A DNA stretch of 64,000 nt. Origin: Posidonia oceanica. Lineage: Eukaryota > Streptophyta > Magnoliopsida > Alismatales > Posidoniaceae. A model generated the notes under the pieces. It was not told the DNA's origin. It saw only the letters and a list, made by a program, of their open reading frames with translations, and ran no database searches. The position numbers and the translations under genes were made by a program. This document shows, in pieces, positions 48,300 to 62,927 of this stretch (position 1 is its first letter; every line of letters starts with the position of its first letter). The DNA is taken from positions 120,485,001 through 120,549,000 of the forward strand of contig JAZBRS010000076.1 in assembly GCA_037176725.1 (NCBI GenBank), read 5' to 3'.

Positions 48300-50665
48300 C
48301 ATTCCTGACCTCTCCAAGGGTCTTGATAGGGCTTGCACTTATCATTCCTGGTGGTCCGGTATTGATTAGGCCTGCACTTATCATTCCTGACCTCTTCCGG
48401 GTCATGATCGGGCTTGCGGCTATCATTCCTGGCAGTCCGGTCTTGATAAGGCTTGCACTTATCATTCCAGACCTCTTCCAGGTCTTGATAAGGCTTGCAC
48501 CGATCATTCCTGACCTCTCCCTGTGTCATGATAGGGCTTGCCCCTATCATTTCTAGCAGTCCGATCTTGTTAAGGCTTGCACTTATCATTCCTAACCTCT
48601 TCGGGGTCTTGATAGGGCGTGCACCTATCAATCCTGGCGGTCCGGTCATGATAAGGCTTTCACTTATCATTCCTGACCTCATCCGGGTCTTGATAGGGCT
48701 TGCCGCTGTCATTCCTAGTGGTCCGGTCAAGTTAAGGCTTGCACTTATCGTTCCTAACCTCCTCCGGGTCTTGATAGGGCTTGCACCTATCAGTCCTCGC
48801 GGTCCGGTCCGGATGAGGCTTGCACTAATCATTCCTGACGACATCCGGGTCTTGATAGGACTTGCACCAATCATTCCTGGCGGTCTGGCCTTGATAAGGC
48901 TTGCACTTATCATTCCTGACCTCTCCATGGTCTTGATAGGGCTTGCATCTATCATTCCTGGCGGTCCGGTCATCATAAGGCTTGCACTTGTCATTCCAGA
49001 CCTCATTCGGGTCTTGATAAAGCTTGCGCCGATCATTCCTAGCGGTCCGGACATGGTAAGGCTTGCACTTATCATTCCTGACATCTTCCGGGTCTTGAAA
49101 GAGCTTGCACCTATGATTCTAGGCTGTCCAGTCTTGATACGGCTTGCACTTATCAGTCCTGACCGCTTTCAGGTATTGGTAGGGCTAGCACCTATCATTC
49201 CAGATGGTCCGGTCATGATAAGGCTTGCACTTATGATTCCTGAACTCTTCCTGGTCTTGATAGGGCTTGCACCCAACATTCCTGGCGGTCCGGTCTTCAT
49301 AAGGCAAGCACATTTCTTTCCTGACCTCCTCCGGGACCTGATAGGGCCTGCACCGATCATTCCAAGCGGTCCGGTCTAGATAACGCTTGCACTTATCATT
49401 CCTGACCTCTTCCAGGTCTTGATAGGGGTTGCACTTATCATACCTGGCGGTCCGGTCTTGATAAGGCTTGCACTTATCATTCTAGACCTCCTCTGGGTCA
49501 TGAGAGGGCTTGCACCTATCATTCCGGGAGGTCCAGTCTTGATAAGGGATGCACTAATCAACCCAGACCTCTTCTGGGTCATGATAGGGCATGCACCTAT
49601 CATTCCAGGCGGTCCAGACTTGATAAGGGATGCACTTATCTTTCCTGACCACTTCCGGGTCTTGATAGGGCTTGCACCTTTCATTCCTGGTGGTCCAGTC
49701 TTGATAAGGCTTGCACTAATCATTCCTGGCCTATTCCAGGTCTTGATAGGTCTTGCACCTATCATTCCTGGCGGTCCGGTCATGATTAGGCTTCCACTAA
49801 TCGTTCCTGACCTCTTCCGGGTCTTGATAGCGCTTGCACCTATCATTCCTGGCGGTCCGGTCTTGATAAGGCTTGCACTTATCATTCCTGACCTCTCCCT
49901 GGGTCATGAGAGGGCTTGCACCTATTGTTCCTGGCGGTCCGGTCTTGATCAGGCTTGCACTTATCATTCGTGACCTCTCCCTGGGTCATGAAAGAGCTTT
50001 CACCTGTCATTCCTGGCTGTCCGGTCTTGATTAGGCTTGCACTTATCATTGCTGACCACTTCCAGGTCATGATAGGGCTTGCGCCTAATATTCCTGGCTG
50101 TCCGGTCTTGTTAAGGCATGCACTTTTCAGTCCAGACCTCTTCCGGGTCATGTTAGGCCTTGCACCAATCATTCCTGGCGGACAGGTCTTGTTAAGGACT
50201 GCACTTATCAATCCTGACCTCTTCCGTGTCTTGGTTGGGCTTGTACCTATCAATCCTGGCGGTCTGGTCGTGATAAGGCTTGCACTTACCATCCCTAGCC
50301 TATTCCACGTCTTGATAGGGCATGCACCTATCATTCCTGGTAGTCCGGTCCTGATAAGACTTGCACTTATCATTCCTGATCTCTTCCTGGACTTAAAAGG
50401 GCTAGTACCTATGATTCGAGGCGGTCCAGTCCTAATTAGGCTTGTACTAATCATTCCTGACCTCTTCCGGGTCTTGTTAGGGCTTCCGCCTACCATTCCT
50501 GGCAATCCGGTGTTGAGAAGGCTTGCACTTATCGTTCCAGACCTCATCCGGGTCTTGATCGGGCTTGCACTTATCATTCCAGGCGTTCCGGTCATGATAA
50601 GGCTTGCACTAATCAATCCTGACCTCTCCCTGGGTCTTGATAGGGCTTGTGCCTATCATTCCTAG
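48300..50665. repeat. Diverged copy of the 45.2-47.6 kb satellite pattern
   Basis: The order of units at about 48.3-50.67 kb follows that at about 45.2-47.56 kb with an offset of about 3.1 kb, but with more differences than the L/R pair. It is probably an older duplication. Confidence 0.6.
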
Positions 50666-53600
50666 CGGTCCAGTCTTGATAAGGCTTGCACTTATCAATC
50701 TTGACCACTTCGGGTCTTGATAGGGCTTGCACATATCATTCTTGGCGGTCCGATTTGGATAAGGCTTGCACTTATCGTTCCTGACCTCTCCCTGTGTCAT
50801 GATAGGCCTTGCCCCTATCATTTCTAGAGGTCCGATCTTGATAAGGCTTGCACTACTGATTCATGAACTCTTCCAGGTCTTGTTAGGGATTGCACCCATC
50901 ATTCCTAGCGGTTCGGTCTTCATAAGGCAAGCACAGTTCATTCCTGACCTCCTCTGAGACATGATAGGGCCTGCACCTAACATTCCTGGCGGTCCAGTCT
51001 TGATAAGGCTTGCCCTTATCATTCCTGGAGGTCCGGTCATGATAAGGCTTGCAATTATCATTCCTGACCTCTTCCGGGTCATGATAGGGCTTGCGCTTAT
51101 CATTCCTGGCTGTCCGGTCTTGATAAGGCTTGCACTTAACATTCCAGACCTCTTCCAGTTCGTGATAGGGCTTGCACCTATCTTTCCAGGCAGTCTGCTC
51201 ATGATAAGGTTTGCACTTATCATTCCTGACCTCTTCTGGGTCTGGATAAGGCAAGCCCCTAACTTTCCTGGCGGTCTGGTCTTGATAAGGCATGCATATA
51301 TCATTCTTGACCTCCTCCGGGTCTTGCTAGGGCTTGCGCTAACTTTCCAGGTGGTCCAGTCTTGATAAGGCTTGCACTTATCAATCCTGACCTCTTCCTA
51401 TTCTTGATAGTGCTTGCACTATCATTCCAGGCGGTCCAGTCGTGATAAGGCTTGCACGAATCATTCCTGACCTCTCTCGGCGTCTTGATAGTGCTTGCAC
51501 ATATCTTTCCTAGTGGTCCTGCTTCGATTAGGCTTGCTCTTATCATTCATGACCTCCAACGGGTCTTGATAGGGCTTGCGCCAATCATTCCAGGCGATTC
51601 GGTCTTGATATGGCTTGCACTTATCATTCCTGACATCTTCCGGGTCATGATAATGCTTGCACCTACGATTCTAGGCTGTCCGGTCTTGATACGGCTTGCA
51701 CTTATCGTTCCTGACCTCTTTCGGGTATTGGTAGGGCTTGCACCTATCAATGCATGTGGTCCGGTCTTGATAAGGCTTGCACTTATGATTCTTGAACTCT
51801 TCCGGGTCTTGATAGGGCTTGCACCCATCAATCCTGGCGGTCCGGTCTTGATAAGGCTTGCATTAATCATTCCTGACCTCTTCCTAGACTTGATATGGCT
51901 TGCACCTATCATTCCACGTGGTCCGGGCTTGATAAGGCTTGCCCTTATCATTCCTGACCTCTTCCGGGTCTTGATAGGACTTGCACATATCATTCTTGGC
52001 GGTTCGATCTGGATAAGGCTTGCACTTATCATTCTAGACCTCATCCGAGTCTTGATCGGGCATGCGCCTATCATTGCTGCCGGTCCGGTCTTGATAAGGC
52101 TTGCACTTATCATTCCTGACCTCTTCCGTGTGTTGAAAGGGCTTGCACCTATCATTCCTGGTGGTCCGGTCTTGTTAAGGCTTGCTCATACCATTCCAGA
52201 CCTCTTCCGTGTCTTGAAATGGCTTGCAAATATTATTCTTGGTGGTCCGGTCATGAAAAGGCATGCACGTATCAATCCAGATCTCTCCCTTGGTCTTGAT
52301 AGGGCTTGCACCGAACATTCCTGGCAGTCTGGTCGTGATAAGGCTTGCACATATCATTCCTGACCTCTTCCAGGTCATGATAGGGCATGTAGCTGTCATT
52401 CCTGTCGGTCCGGTCATGATAAGGCATGCACTTATCGTTGCTGACCTCCTCCGCGTCTTGATAGGCTTGCACCTATCATTCCTAGCGGTCCGGCCATGAT
52501 AAGGCTTGCACTAATCATTCCTGACTTCCTTCGGGCCTTGATTGGGCTTCCGCGAATCAATCCTGGCAGTCCGCTCTTGATAAGGCTTGCACTAACCATT
52601 CCTGACCTCTTACGGGTCTTGATTGGGCTTGCAGCTATCATTCTTGGCGGTCCGGTCATGATAACACTTGCACTTTTCATTTCTAACCTCTTCCGGCTCT
52701 TGATAGGGCTTGCACCAATCATTCCTCGCGGTCTGGTTCTGATAAGGCTTGCACTTATCATTCCTGACCTCTTCCGAGTCTTGATTGGGCGTACTCCTAT
52801 CATTGCTGGCGGTCCAGTCTTGATGAGGCCTGCACATATCATTCTGGACCTCTTCCTGGTCTTGATAAGGCTTGCACCTATCATTCCTGGCGGTCCGGTC
52901 ATGATAAGGCTTGCACTAATCATTCCTGACCTCTCCCAGGGTCTTGATAGGGCTTGCACCTATCATTCCTGGCGGTCCGGTCATGATAAGGCTTGCACTT
53001 ATCATTCCTGACCTCTTCTGGGTCTTGATACGGCTAGCACCTAACATTCCTGGCGGTCCGGTCTTAATAAGGCAAGCACTTATCATTCTGGACCTCTTCC
53101 GGGTCTTGATAGGGCTTGCACCAAACAATCCTGGCGGTCTGGTCTCGATAAGGCTTGCACTTATCATCCCTGACATCTTCTGGGTCTTGATAGGACTTGC
53201 ACCAATCATTACTGGCGGTCCGATCTTGATAAGGCTTGCTCTTATCAATCCTGACCTCTTCCGGGTATGGATAGGGCTTGCACCTATCAATCGTGGCGGT
53301 TCGGTCAGGATAAGGCTAGCACTTATCATTCTTGACCTCTCTATGGGTCGTGGTAGGGCTTGCACCTAACATTCATGGCGGTTCGATCTTGATAAGGCTT
53401 GCACTTATCATTCCTGACCTCTTCTGTGTCTTGATACTGCTAGCGCCTATCATTCCTAGCGGTTCGGTCATGCTAAGGCTTGCACTTACCATTCCAGACC
53501 TCTTCCAGGCCTTGATAGGGCTTGAACCGATCATTCCTGGCGGTCCGGTCGTGATATGGCTTGCACTTATCATTCTTGACATCTTCTGGGTCTTGATAGG

Positions 53601-56600
53601 GCTTGCACCTATCATTCCTGGCGGTTCGGTCTTGATTAGGCTTGCACTTATCAATCCTGACCTCTTCCGGGTCCTGATAGGGCTTGCACCAATCATTCCA
53701 GGCGGTCTGGTCTTGATAAGGCATGCACTTATCATCCTTGACCACTTCTAGGTCTTGATAGGGCTTGCACCTGTCATTCCAGGCGGTCCTGTCCTGGCAA
53801 GGCTTGCACTTGTCATTCCTGACCTCTTCTGGGTCTAGATACGGCTAGCACCTAACATTCCTAGCGGTCCAGTCTTGATAAGGCATGCACTTTTCATTCT
53901 GGACCTCTTCCGGGTCCTGATAAGGCTTGCGCTAAACATTCCTAGTGGTTTAGTCTTGATAAGTCTTGCTCTTGTCAATCCTGAACTCTTTCGGGTCTGT
54001 ATAGGGCTTGCACCTAGCATTCTTGGCGGTTTGGTCTTGATAAGGCTTGCACTTATCATTCCTGACATCTTCTGGGTCGTGATAGTGCTTGCACCCATCA
54101 TTCCTGGCGGTCCGGTCTTGATAAGGCTTGCACTTATCACTCCTGACCTCTTCCGGGTCTTGGTAGGGCTTGCACCGATGAATCCTAGTAGTCCGGTTTT
54201 GGTAGGGCTTGCATTTATCATTCTTGACCTCCTCCATGTCTAGATAGGGCTTGCACCTACCATTCCAAGCGGTCCGGTCTTAAGGAGGCTTGCACTTATC
54301 ATTCCTGAACTCTTCCGGGTCTTAATAGGGCTTGAACCTATCATTCCGGGCGGTTCGGCCGTGATAAGTCTTGCACTTATCATTCTTGACCTATTCCTAG
54401 TCTTGGTAGGGCTTGAACCCATCACACCTGGCGGTCCGATCTTGATAAGGCTTGCACTTATCATTCCGGACCTCTTCCGAGTCTTGATAGGGCTTGCACC
54501 TATCATTCCTGGTGGTCCGGTCTTGATAAGGCTTGCACATATCATTCCTGACCTCTTCTCGGTCTAGATACGGCTTGCAACTAACATTCCTGGCGGTCCG
54601 ATCTTGATAAGGCATGCTCTTGTCATTCCTGACCTCTTCCGGGCCTTGATAGGGCTTGCGCCAAACATTCCTGGCGGTCCGGTCTCGATAAGGCTTGCAC
54701 TAATCATTCTTGACCTCTTCCAGGTCTTGATAGGGCTTGCACCAATCATTCCTGGCAGTCCGATCTTGATAAGGCTTGCTCATATCTATCCTGACCTCTT
54801 CCGGGTCTGGATAGGGCTTGCACATAGCATTCCTGGCGGTCTGGTCATGATAAGGCTAGCACTTATCATTCCTGACATCTTTCGGGTCTTGATAGTGCTT
54901 GCACCTATCATTCCTGGCAGTTCGGTCTTGATAAGGCTTGCACTTATCATTCCTGACCTCTCCCTGGGTCTTGATAGGGTTTGCGCCTATCATTCCTGGC
55001 GGTTCGGTCCTGATAAGGCTTGCACTTATCAGTCTAGACCTCTTCCAGGACTTGATAGGGCTTGCACCTATCATTCCTGGCGGTCTGGTCATGATAAGGC
55101 TTGCAGTTATCATTCTTGACAACTTCCGGGTCATGTTAGGCCTTGCACCAATCATTCCTGGCGGCAGGTCTTGATAAGGCTTGCACTTATCGTTCCTGAC
55201 CTCTCCCTTAGTCATGATAGGGTTTGCACCTATCAGTCCAAGCAGTCCGGTCTTGATAAGGCTTGCAGTTATCATTCCTGACCTCTTCTGGGTCATGATA
55301 GGGCTAGCGCCTATCTTTCCTGCCGGTCCGGTCTTGATAAGGCTTGCTCATATCATTCCTGACCTCTTCCGGGTCTTGATAGGGCTTGTGGTTATCATTC
55401 CTGGCGGTCCGGTCTTGATATTCCATGCACTAATCGTTCCTGACCTATTCCGGGTCGTGATAGGGCTTGCACCTATCATTGCTGGCAGTCCGGTCTTGAT
55501 AAGGCTAGCACTTGTCGTCCCTGACCTCTTCTGGGTCATGATATGGCTTGCACCTAACATTCCTAGTGGTCTGGTCTTGATAAGGCATGCACTTATCCTT
55601 CCTGACCTCTTCAGGGTCTTGATAGCGCATGCTCCTATCATTCCTGGCGGTCTGGTCATGATAAGGCTTGCACTTATCTTTCCTGACCTCTCCAAGGGTC
55701 TTGATTGGGCTTGCACGTAGCATTCCTGGCGGTCCAGTCTTGATAAGGCTTGCACTGTTCATTCCTGACCTCTTCCGGCTCACGATAGGGCATGTGCGTA
55801 TCATTCCTGGTGGTTCGGTCATGATAAGGCTTGCACTTAACATTCCAATCCTCTTCCAGGTCTTCATACGGCTTCCACCTATCATTCCTGGCATTCCGGT
55901 CTTGATAAGGCTTGCACCTATCCTTCCAGACCTCTTTCGGGTGAAGATAAGGCAAGCCCCTAACATTCCTGACTTCCTCCAGGTCCTGATAGGGCTAGCG
56001 CCTAACATTCCAGGTGGTCTGGTCTTGATAAGGCTTGCGCTTATCATTCCTGACCTCTTCCGATTCTTGATAGGGCTTGCACCAATCATTCCTAGCGGTC
56101 CAGTCGTGATATGGCTAGCACGAATCATTCCTGACCTCTCTCTGGGTCATTATAGCGCTTGCACATATCATTCTTGGTGGTCCTGCTTTGATAAGGCTTG
56201 CACTTATCATTCCTGACCTCTTCCGGGTCATGATAGGGCTTGCACCAATCATTCCTGGCCGTCCGGTCAAGATTAGGGTTGCACAAACCATTCCTGACCT
56301 CTCTTTGGGTCTTGATTGTGCTTGCACCTATCATTCCTAGTGGTCCGGTTTTGATAAGGCTTGCACTAATCATTCCTGACCTCTTCCGGGTCTTGCTATG
56401 GCTTGCGCCTATCATTCCTGGCGGTCCGATTTGATAAGGCTTGCACTTATCATTCCTGACCTCATTCGGGTCTTGATTGGGCTTGCACCTGTCATTCCTG
56501 GCGGTCCGGTCACGATAAGGCTTGCACTTATCATTCTTGACATCTTTTGGGTCTTGCAAGGGTGTGCACCTACCATTCTTGGCGGTCTGGTCTTGATAAG

Positions 56601-56978
56601 GCTTTTACTTATCATTCCTGACATCTCCCATGTCTTGATAGTGCTTGCACCTATCATTCCAGGTGGTTCAGTCTTGATACGGCTTGCACTTATCATTCCT
56701 AACCTCTTACGTGTCTTGTAAGGCTTGCACCGATCATTCCAGGCGGTTCGGTCTTGATAAGGCTTGCACTAATGATTCCTGAACTCTTCCAGGTCTTGTT
56801 AGGGATTGCACCTATCATTCCTGGCGGTTCGGTCTTCATAAGGCAAGCACATTTCATTCCTGACGTCCTTCGAGACTTGATAGGGCCTGCACCTAACATT
56901 CCTGGAGGTCCGGTCATGATAAGGCTTGCCCTTATCATTCCTGACCTCCTCCAGGTCTTGATAGGGCTTGCGCCTATC

Positions 56979-58450
56979 AATCCTGGCGGTCTGGTCATGA
57001 TAGGGCTTGCAATTATCACTCCTGACCTCTTCTGGGTCATGATAGGGCTTGCGCTTATCATTCCTGGCTGTCTGGTCTTGATAAGGCTTGCAATTAACAT
57101 TCCATACCTCTTCCAGGTCATGATAGGGCTTGCACCTATCTTTCCAGGCAGTCTGGTCTTGATAAGGTTTGCACTTATCATTCCTGACCTCTTCTGCGTC
57201 AGGATAAGGCAAGCCCCTAACATTCCTGGCGGTCTGGTCTTGATAAGGCTTGCATATATCATTCTAGACATCCTCCGGGTCTTGCTAGGGCTTGCGCCTA
57301 ACTTTCCAGGAGGTCCGGTCTTGATAAGGCTTGCACTTATCAATCCTGACCTCTTCCTGTTCTTGATAGGGCTTGCACAATCATTCCTGGCGGTCCAGTC
57401 GTGATAAGGCTTGCACGAATCATTCCTGACCTCTCTCTGCGTCTTGACAGCGCTTGCACATATCTTTCCTAGTGGTCCTGCTTTGATTAGGCTTGCTCTT
57501 ATCATTCATGACCTCCGACGGGTCTTGATAGGGCTTGCGCCAATCATTCCAGGCGATTCGGTCTTGATAAGGCTTGCACTTATCATTCCTGACATCTTCC
57601 GGGTCTTGATAGTGCTTGCACATACGATTCCAAGCTGTCCGGTCATGATACGGCTTGCACTTATCGTTCTTGACCTCTTTCGGGTATTGGTAGGGCTTGC
57701 ACCTATCAATCCAGGTGGTCCGGTCATGATAAGGCTTCCACATATGATTCATGAACTCTTCCGGGTCATGATAGGGCTTGCACCCATCAATCCTGGCGGT
57801 CCGGTCTTGATAAGGCTTGCACTAATCATTCCGGACCTCTTCCTAGTCTTGATATGGCTTGCACCTATCATTCCACGTGGTCCGGTCTTGATAAGGCTTG
57901 CCCTTAACATTCCTGACCTCTTCTGGGCCTTGATAGGGCTTGCACATACCATTCTTGGCGGTCCGATCTGGATAAGGCTTGCACTTATCATTCCTGACCT
58001 CTCCCTGTGTCATGATAGGGCTTGCCCCAATCATTTCTTGCGGTCCGGTCTTGATAAGGCTTGCACTTATCATACCTAACATCTTCCGGGTCATGATAGG
58101 GCATGCGCCTATCATTCCTGGCGGTCCGGTCATGATAAGGCTTGCACTTATCATTCCTGACCTCTTCTGGGTCTTGATAGGGCTTGCAGCTACCATTCCT
58201 GGGGGTCCGATCACGTTAAGGCATGCACTTATCGTTCCAGACCTCTTCCGGGTCATGATAGGCTTGCACCTATCGTTCCTAGCGATCCGGTCATGATTAG
58301 GCTTGCATTAATCGTTCCTGACCTCTTCCGGGTCTTGATAGCGCTTGCACCTATCATTCCTGGCGGTCTGGTCTTGATAAGGCTTGCACTTATCATTCCT
58401 GACCTCTCCCTGGGTCTTGATAGGGCTTGCACCTATCATTCCTAGCGGTC
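56979..58450. repeat. Single copy of the 1459-bp higher-order unit in segment R
   Basis: It matches the repeated unit of 36745-43890, with the position equivalent to 37178 at 57411. The flanks on both sides match the flanks of the five-copy block. Confidence 0.85.
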
Positions 58451-59771
58451 CGGTCTTGATCAGGCTTGCACTAATCATTCCTGACCTCTCCCTGGGTCAT
58501 AATAGGGCTTGCACCTATCATTCCTGGCTGTCCGTTCATGATCAGGCTTGCACTTATCATTCCTGACCACTTCCAGGTCATGATAGGGCTTGTGCCTAAT
58601 ATTCCTGGTGGTCTGGTCATGATAAGGCTTGCACTTATCAGTCCAGACCTCTTCCAGGATTGTTAGGTCTTGCACCTATCATTCCTAGTGATCCGGTCAT
58701 GATAAGGATTGCACTTATCATTCCTGACCTCTTCCGGGTCATGTTTCGCCTTGCACCAATCGTTCCTGGTGGACCGGTCTTGATAAGGACTACACTTATC
58801 GATCCTGACCTCTTCCAGGTCTTGGTAGGGCTTGCACCTATCAATCCTGGCGGTCTGGTCATGCGAAGGCTTGCACTTACCATCCCTAACCTCTTCCAGG
58901 TCTTGATCGGGCATGCACCTATCATTCCTGGCGGTCCGGTCTTGATAAGACTTGCATTTATCATTACTGTTCTCTTCCTGGACTTGATAAGGCTAGCACC
59001 TTTGATTCCAGGTGGTCCGGTCCTAATTAGGCTTGTACTAATCATTCCTGACCTCTTCCGGGTCTTGATAGGGCTTCCGCCTATCATTCCTGGCGGTCCG
59101 ATGTTGATAAGGCTTGCACTTATCATTCCAGACCTCATCCGGGTCTTGATCGGGCATGCGCCTATCATTCCTGGCGGTCCGGTCTTGATTAGGCTTGCAC
59201 TTATCATTCCAGACCACTTTCTGGTCTTGAAAGGGCTTGCACCTATCATTCCTGGTGGTCCGGTCTCGTTAAGGCTTGCTCATACCATTCCAGACCTCTT
59301 CCGGGTCTTGATATGGCTTGCAAATATCATTCTGGGCGGTCCAGTCTTGATAAGGCATGCACGTATCAATCCAGACCTGTCCCTTGGTCTTGATAGGGCT
59401 TGCACCTAACATTCCTGGCAGTCCGGTGTTGATAAGGCTTGCACTTATCATTCCTGACCTCTTCCTGGTCGTAATAGGGCATGTAGCTATCATTCCTGTC
59501 GGTCCGGTCATGATAAGGCATGCACTTATCATTCCTGACCTCCGCCGCGTCTTGATTGGGCTTGCACCTATCATTCCGGGTCGTTCATTCTTGATAAGGC
59601 TTGCACTTATCATTCTTGACCTCGTCTGGGTTTTGATACGGCTTGCACCTAACATTCCTAGCGGTCTGGTCATGATAAGGCTTGCACTTATCATTCCTGA
59701 CCTCATCCGGGTCTTATTCAGGCTTGCACCTAACATTCCAAGCATTCCGATCACGATAAGGCTTGCACTAA

Positions 59772-62700
59772 TCAATCCTGACCTCTCCCTGGGTCTTGAT
59801 AGGGCTTGCGCCTATCATTCCTGGCGGTCCAGTCTTGATAAGGCATGCACTTATCAATCCTGACCACTTCTGGTCTTGATAGGGCTTGCTCTATCATTCT
59901 TGGCGGTTTGGTCTTGATTAGGCTTGTACATATCACGCCCGACATCATCCGTGTATTGATAGGGCTTGCGCCTATCATTCCTGGCGGTCCGGTCTTCATA
60001 TGGCTTGCACTTATCATTCCAGACCTCTTCCTAGTCTTGATAGGGGTTGCACCTATCAATCCTCACGGTCCGGTCTTGATAGGGCATGCATATATCATTC
60101 TTGGCGGTCCAATCTAGATAAGGCTTGCACTTATCATTCCTGACCTCTCCCTGTGTCATGAAAGGGCTTGCCCTTATCATTTCTAGCAGTTCGGTCTTGA
60201 TAAGGCTTGCACTTATCATTCCTAACCTCTTCCGGGTCCTAATAGGGCATGCGCCTATCAATCCTGGCGGTCCGGTCATGATAAGGCCTGCACTTATCAT
60301 TCCTGACCACTTCCTGGTCTTGATAGGGCTTGCAGCTATCATTTCATGTGGTTCGGTCAAGTTAAGGCTTGCACTTATCATTCCTGACCTCTTCTGGGTC
60401 TTGATAGGGCTTGCACCAATCATTCCTTGCGGTCCAGTCCGGATAAGGCTTGCACTAATCATTCCTGACGACATCCGGGTCATGATAGGACTTGCACCTG
60501 TCATTCATGGCGGTCCGGTCTTGAAAAGGCTTGTACTTATCATTCCTGACATCTCCCCTGGTCCAGATTGGGCTTGCATCTATCATTCCTGGCGGTCCAG
60601 TCTTCATAAGGGTTGCACTTATCATTCCAGACCTCTTCGGGTCTCAATAGGGCTTGCGCCTATCATTCCTAGCAGATCGGACATGATAAGGCTTGCACTT
60701 ATCATTCCTGACCTGTTCCGGGTCTTGATAGGGCTTGCACATATCATTCCTGGTGGTCCGGTCATGATAAGGCTTGCACTTATCATTCCGGAACACTTCC
60801 GGGTCTTGATAGGGCTTGCACCTACCCTTTTTAGCGGTCCGGTCTAGATAAGGCTTGCACTTATCATTCCTGACCACTTCCGGGTCTTGATAGGGCTTGC
60901 ACCTATCATACCTGGCGGTCCGGTCTTGATAAGGCTTGCACTTATCATTCTAGACCTCCTCTAGGTAATGAGAGGGCTTGCACCTATCATTCCGTGAGGT
61001 TCAGTCTTGATAAGGCTTGCACTAATCAACCCAGCGCTCTTCCGGGTCATGATAGGGCATGCACCGATCATTCCTGGTGGTCCGGTCTTGATAAGGGACG
61101 CACATATCATTCCTGACCACTTCTATGTCTTGATAGGGCTTGCACCTTTCTTTCCTAGTGGTCCGGTCTTGATAAGGCTTGCCCTTATCATTCCGGACCT
61201 CTTACGGGTCATGATAGGTCTTGCACCTATCATTCCTAGCGGTCCTGTCATGCTTAGGCTTGCACTAATCGTTCCTGACCTCTTCCGGGTCTTGATAGCG
61301 CTTGCACCTATCATTCCTGGCAGTCCGATCTTGATAAGGCTTGCACTAATCAATCCTGACCTCTCCCTGGGTCTTGATAGGGCTTGCGCCTATCATTCCT
61401 GGCGGTCCAGTCTTGATAAGGCATGCACTTATCAATCCTGACCACTTCTGGTCTTGATAGGGCTTGCTCTATCATTCTTGGCGGTTTGGTCTTGATTAGG
61501 CTTGTACATATCATGCCCGACATCATCCGTGTATTGATAGGGCTTGCGCCTATCATTCCTGGCGGTCCGGTCTTCATATGGCTTGCACTTATCATTCCAG
61601 ACCTCTTCCTAGTCTTGATAGGGGTTGCACCTATCAATCCTCACGGTCCGGTCTTGATAGGGCATGCATATATCATTCTTGGCGGTCCAATCTAGATAAG
61701 GCTTGCACTTATCATTCCTGACCTCTCCCTGTGTCATGAAAGGGCTTGCCCCTATCATTTCTAGCAGTTCGGTCTTGATAAGGCTTGCACTTATCATTCC
61801 TAACCTCTTCCGGGTCCTAATAGGGCATGCGCCTATCAATCCTGGCGGTCCGGTCATGATAAGGCCTGCACTTATCATTCCTGACCACTTCCTGGTCTTG
61901 ATAGGGCTTGCAGCTATCATTTCATGTGGTTCGGTCAAGTTAAGGCTTGCACTTATCATTCCTGACCTCTTCTGGGTCTTGATAGGGCTTGCACCAATCA
62001 TTCCTTGCGGTCCAGTCCGGATAAGGCTTGCACTAATCATTCCTGACGACATCCGGGTCATGATAGGACTTGCACCTGTCATTCATGGCGGTCCGGTCTT
62101 GAAAAGGCTTGTACTTATCATTCCTGACATCTCCCCTGGTCCAGATTGGGCTTGCATCTATCATTCCTGGCGGTCCAGTCTTCATAAGGGTTGCACTTAT
62201 CATTCCAGACCTCTTCGAGTCTTAATAGGGCTTGCGCCTATCATTCCTAGCAGATCGGACATGATAAGGCTTGCACTTATCATTCCTGACCTGTTCCGGG
62301 TCTTGATAGGGCTTGCACATATCATTCCTGGTGGTCCGGTCATGATAAGGCTTGCACTTATCATTCCGGAACACTTCCGGGTCTTGATAGGGCTTGCACC
62401 TACCCTTTTTAGCGGTCCGGTCTAGATAAGGCTTGCACTTATCATTCCTGACCACTTTCGGGTCTTGATAGGGCTTGCACCTATCATACCTGGCGGTCCG
62501 GTCTTGATAAGGCTTGCACTTATCATTCTAGACCTCCTCTAGGTAATGAGAGGGCTTGCACCTATCATTCCGTGAGGTTCAGTCTTGATAAGGCTTGCAC
62601 TAATCAACCCAGCGCTCTTCCGGGTCATGATAGGGCATGCACCGATCATTCCTGGTGGTCCGGTCTTGATAAGGGACGCACATATCATTCCTGACCACTT

Positions 62701-62927
62701 CTATGTCTTGATAGGGCTTGCACCTTTCTTTCCTAGTGGTCCGGTCTTGATAAGGCTTGCCCTTATCATTCCGGACCTCTTACGGGTCATGATAGGTCTT
62801 GCACCTATCATTCCTAGCGGTCCTGTCATGCTTAGGCTTGCACTAATCGTTCCTGACCTCTTCCGGGTCTTGATAGCGCTTGCACCTATCATTCCTGGCA
62901 GTCCGATCTTGATAAGACTTGCACTTA
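59772..62927. repeat. 1578-bp tandem duplication in segment R
   Basis: 59772-61349 and 61350-62927 are near identical at matched positions (59845/61423, 60125/61703, 60644/62222). The length is 19 dimers plus one 39-bp A half. The extra A comes from an A-A junction near 60058-60136, present in both copies. L has one copy. Confidence 0.92.
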
